Part shown: positions 63,348 to 64,000 of the stretch, piece by piece
Position numbering within the stretch: position 1 is the first letter of the stretch
Layout: each line of letters begins with the position of its first letter
From: Caulobacter segnis
GTDB lineage: Bacteria > Pseudomonadota > Alphaproteobacteria > Caulobacterales > Caulobacteraceae
NCBI RefSeq assembly: GCF_019931575.1
Contig: NZ_CP082923.1
Location: forward strand, 1,550,001-1,614,000
Reading direction: 5' to 3'
Length of the DNA stretch: 64,000 bases
The notes under the pieces: generated by a model
Seen by the model: only the letters and a program-made list of their open reading frames with translations
Databases searched by the model: none
Told to the model about the DNA's origin: nothing
Position numbers and translations under genes: made by a program

Positions 63348-64000
63348 CTAGCCGAACGAAGCCGGCAGCAGCCGCTCGTAGCTCTTGCGCACCGCGCCGT
63401 AGCACTCGCAGGCCATGGCCTCGAGGCCGGCGCGGTCCAGGATGTCCACAACGCCGCGACGATAGCGGATCAGCCCCTTGGCCTGCATGGAGCCGGCGAC
63501 GGCCGTCACGGTCGTGCGCTGGACGCCCAGCATGTCGGCCAGGAATTCCTGTGTCAGGCTGACCGTGTTGCTGTCGATGCGGTCGTGACACGACAGCAGC
63601 CAGCGGCAGAAGCGCGCCTCCACCGCGTGCAGGGCGTTGCAGGCCACCGACTGGATGGCGTGGCCGAACAGGGCCTCGTTGTGGCGGTCGACCAGGTCGC
63701 GCAGGACGGCGCTGCGGGTCCAGGCCTCATGCAGCGGGCTGGCGGCGATGCGCAGGGCCGAGCCGGGCGCCTGGACGATGGCGCGGCTCAGAGACTGGCG
63801 CGGCGCAACGGCCGCCATCAGGCCCAGCGCGCCCTCGCGACCGATGGTGGCGGATTCGATGGCCGCGCCATTCTCCATCAGGGTCATCAGCGAGATGACG
63901 CAGTCGTTCGGGAAATAGACCTGATCGATCAGGTCGCCCGGATCGTAGAGAAAGCGGCCCTTCTCGAGATCGACCGTGGAGAGATGAGGCGTGAGCAGGG
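63348..64000 (-). CDS. Crp/Fnr-family regulator (5' end beyond window)
   Basis: At least 217 residues are visible. The cyclic-nucleotide-binding-like N-terminal domain (STVDLEKGRFLYDPGDLIDQVYFPNDCVISLM) is followed by the dimer helix and a C-terminal winged-helix HTH: DRIDSNTVSLTQEFLADMLGVQRTTVTAVAGSMQAKGLIRYRRGVVDILD. The ELADMLG-type recognition region is typical of Crp/Fnr proteins of alphaproteobacteria. No Fe-S Cys cluster of Fnr type is obvious. It is convergent with pyk with no gap and truncated at the window edge, so start and length are unknown. Confidence 0.85.
   Translation of the reverse strand, partial: LLTPHLSTVDLEKGRFLYDPGDLIDQVYFPNDCVISLMTLMENGAAIESATIGREGALGLMAAVAPRQSLSRAIVQAPGSALRIAASPLHEAWTRSAVLRDLVDRHNEALFGHAIQSVACNALHAVEARFCRWLLSCHDRIDSNTVSLTQEFLADMLGVQRTTVTAVAGSMQAKGLIRYRRGVVDILDRAGLEAMACECYGAVRKSYERLLPASFG

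Overview
The window is about 64 kb of high-GC chromosomal DNA from an alphaproteobacterium, almost certainly Caulobacter or a very close relative. The evidence is the content and order of genes: a fliL-fliM operon divergent from flgF-flgG-flgA-flgH with a sigma-54 promoter and a CtrA-type box between them, an Entner-Doudoroff cluster zwf-pgl-edd-glk with a LacI-family regulator, an ilvB attenuator, an xseB-ispA-dxs operon, and frequent GTG/TTG starts. I see no rRNA, tRNA, CRISPR array, prophage or complete insertion sequence. Both ends cut through genes: ilvB at the left (3' end missing) and a Crp/Fnr-type regulator at the right (5' end missing).

Layout. 1-750: start of ilvB with its leader peptide and attenuator. 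0.9-9.3 kb: serine hydrolase, CinA-like amidohydrolase, miaA and serB as divergent overlapping genes, a HAD phosphatase, the Fe-S carrier ATPase mrp, a FadL-type outer-membrane channel and an SDR oxidoreductase. 9.3-12.0 kb: a gene-poor, hairpin-rich stretch of about 700 bp followed by a lower-GC DUF3857/transglutaminase gene. 12.1-17.3 kb: a three-gene ABC export system (adaptor, ATPase, permease) divergent from an S46 peptidase. 17.4-31 kb: mostly single genes for nucleoside uptake, GST, thioesterase, UDG-like protein, hydrolase, amino-acid dehydrogenase, MFS pump, secreted proteins, TetR regulator and glycosyltransferase. 31-38 kb: an XRE regulator with an RTX-like protein, a VWA protein, GNAT, a quinone oxidoreductase divergent from its likely HxlR regulator, a histone-deacetylase-like hydrolase and a histidine phosphatase. 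38-41 kb: xseB-ispA-dxs (isoprenoid precursors). 41.7-51 kb: flagellar genes. 51.2-63.3 kb: glucose catabolism (zwf, pgl, edd, glk), two tandem paralogous secreted proteins, the LacI regulator, a GH3 beta-glucosidase and pyruvate kinase.

How the genes work together. The right-hand block reads as one carbon module: the GH3 enzyme releases glucose, Glk phosphorylates it, Zwf/Pgl/Edd carry it down the Entner-Doudoroff route (eda is not in the window) and pyruvate kinase closes lower glycolysis. TGACA-N4-TGTCA-type palindromes precede zwf, the lacI gene and the GH3 gene, which suggests one local regulon. In the flagellar block, sigma-54 sequence elements drive distal rod and L/P-ring genes on one strand, while fliL, fliM and three accessory genes (including candidates for pflI and motE) run on the other. 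No radically new system is proved by the sequence. The observations most worth testing are the ilvB leader/attenuator, Shine-Dalgarno sequences buried in terminator-like hairpins, the unexplained structured gap at 9.3-9.8 kb, the inverted repeat pair at the XRE locus, and the shared LacI operators.
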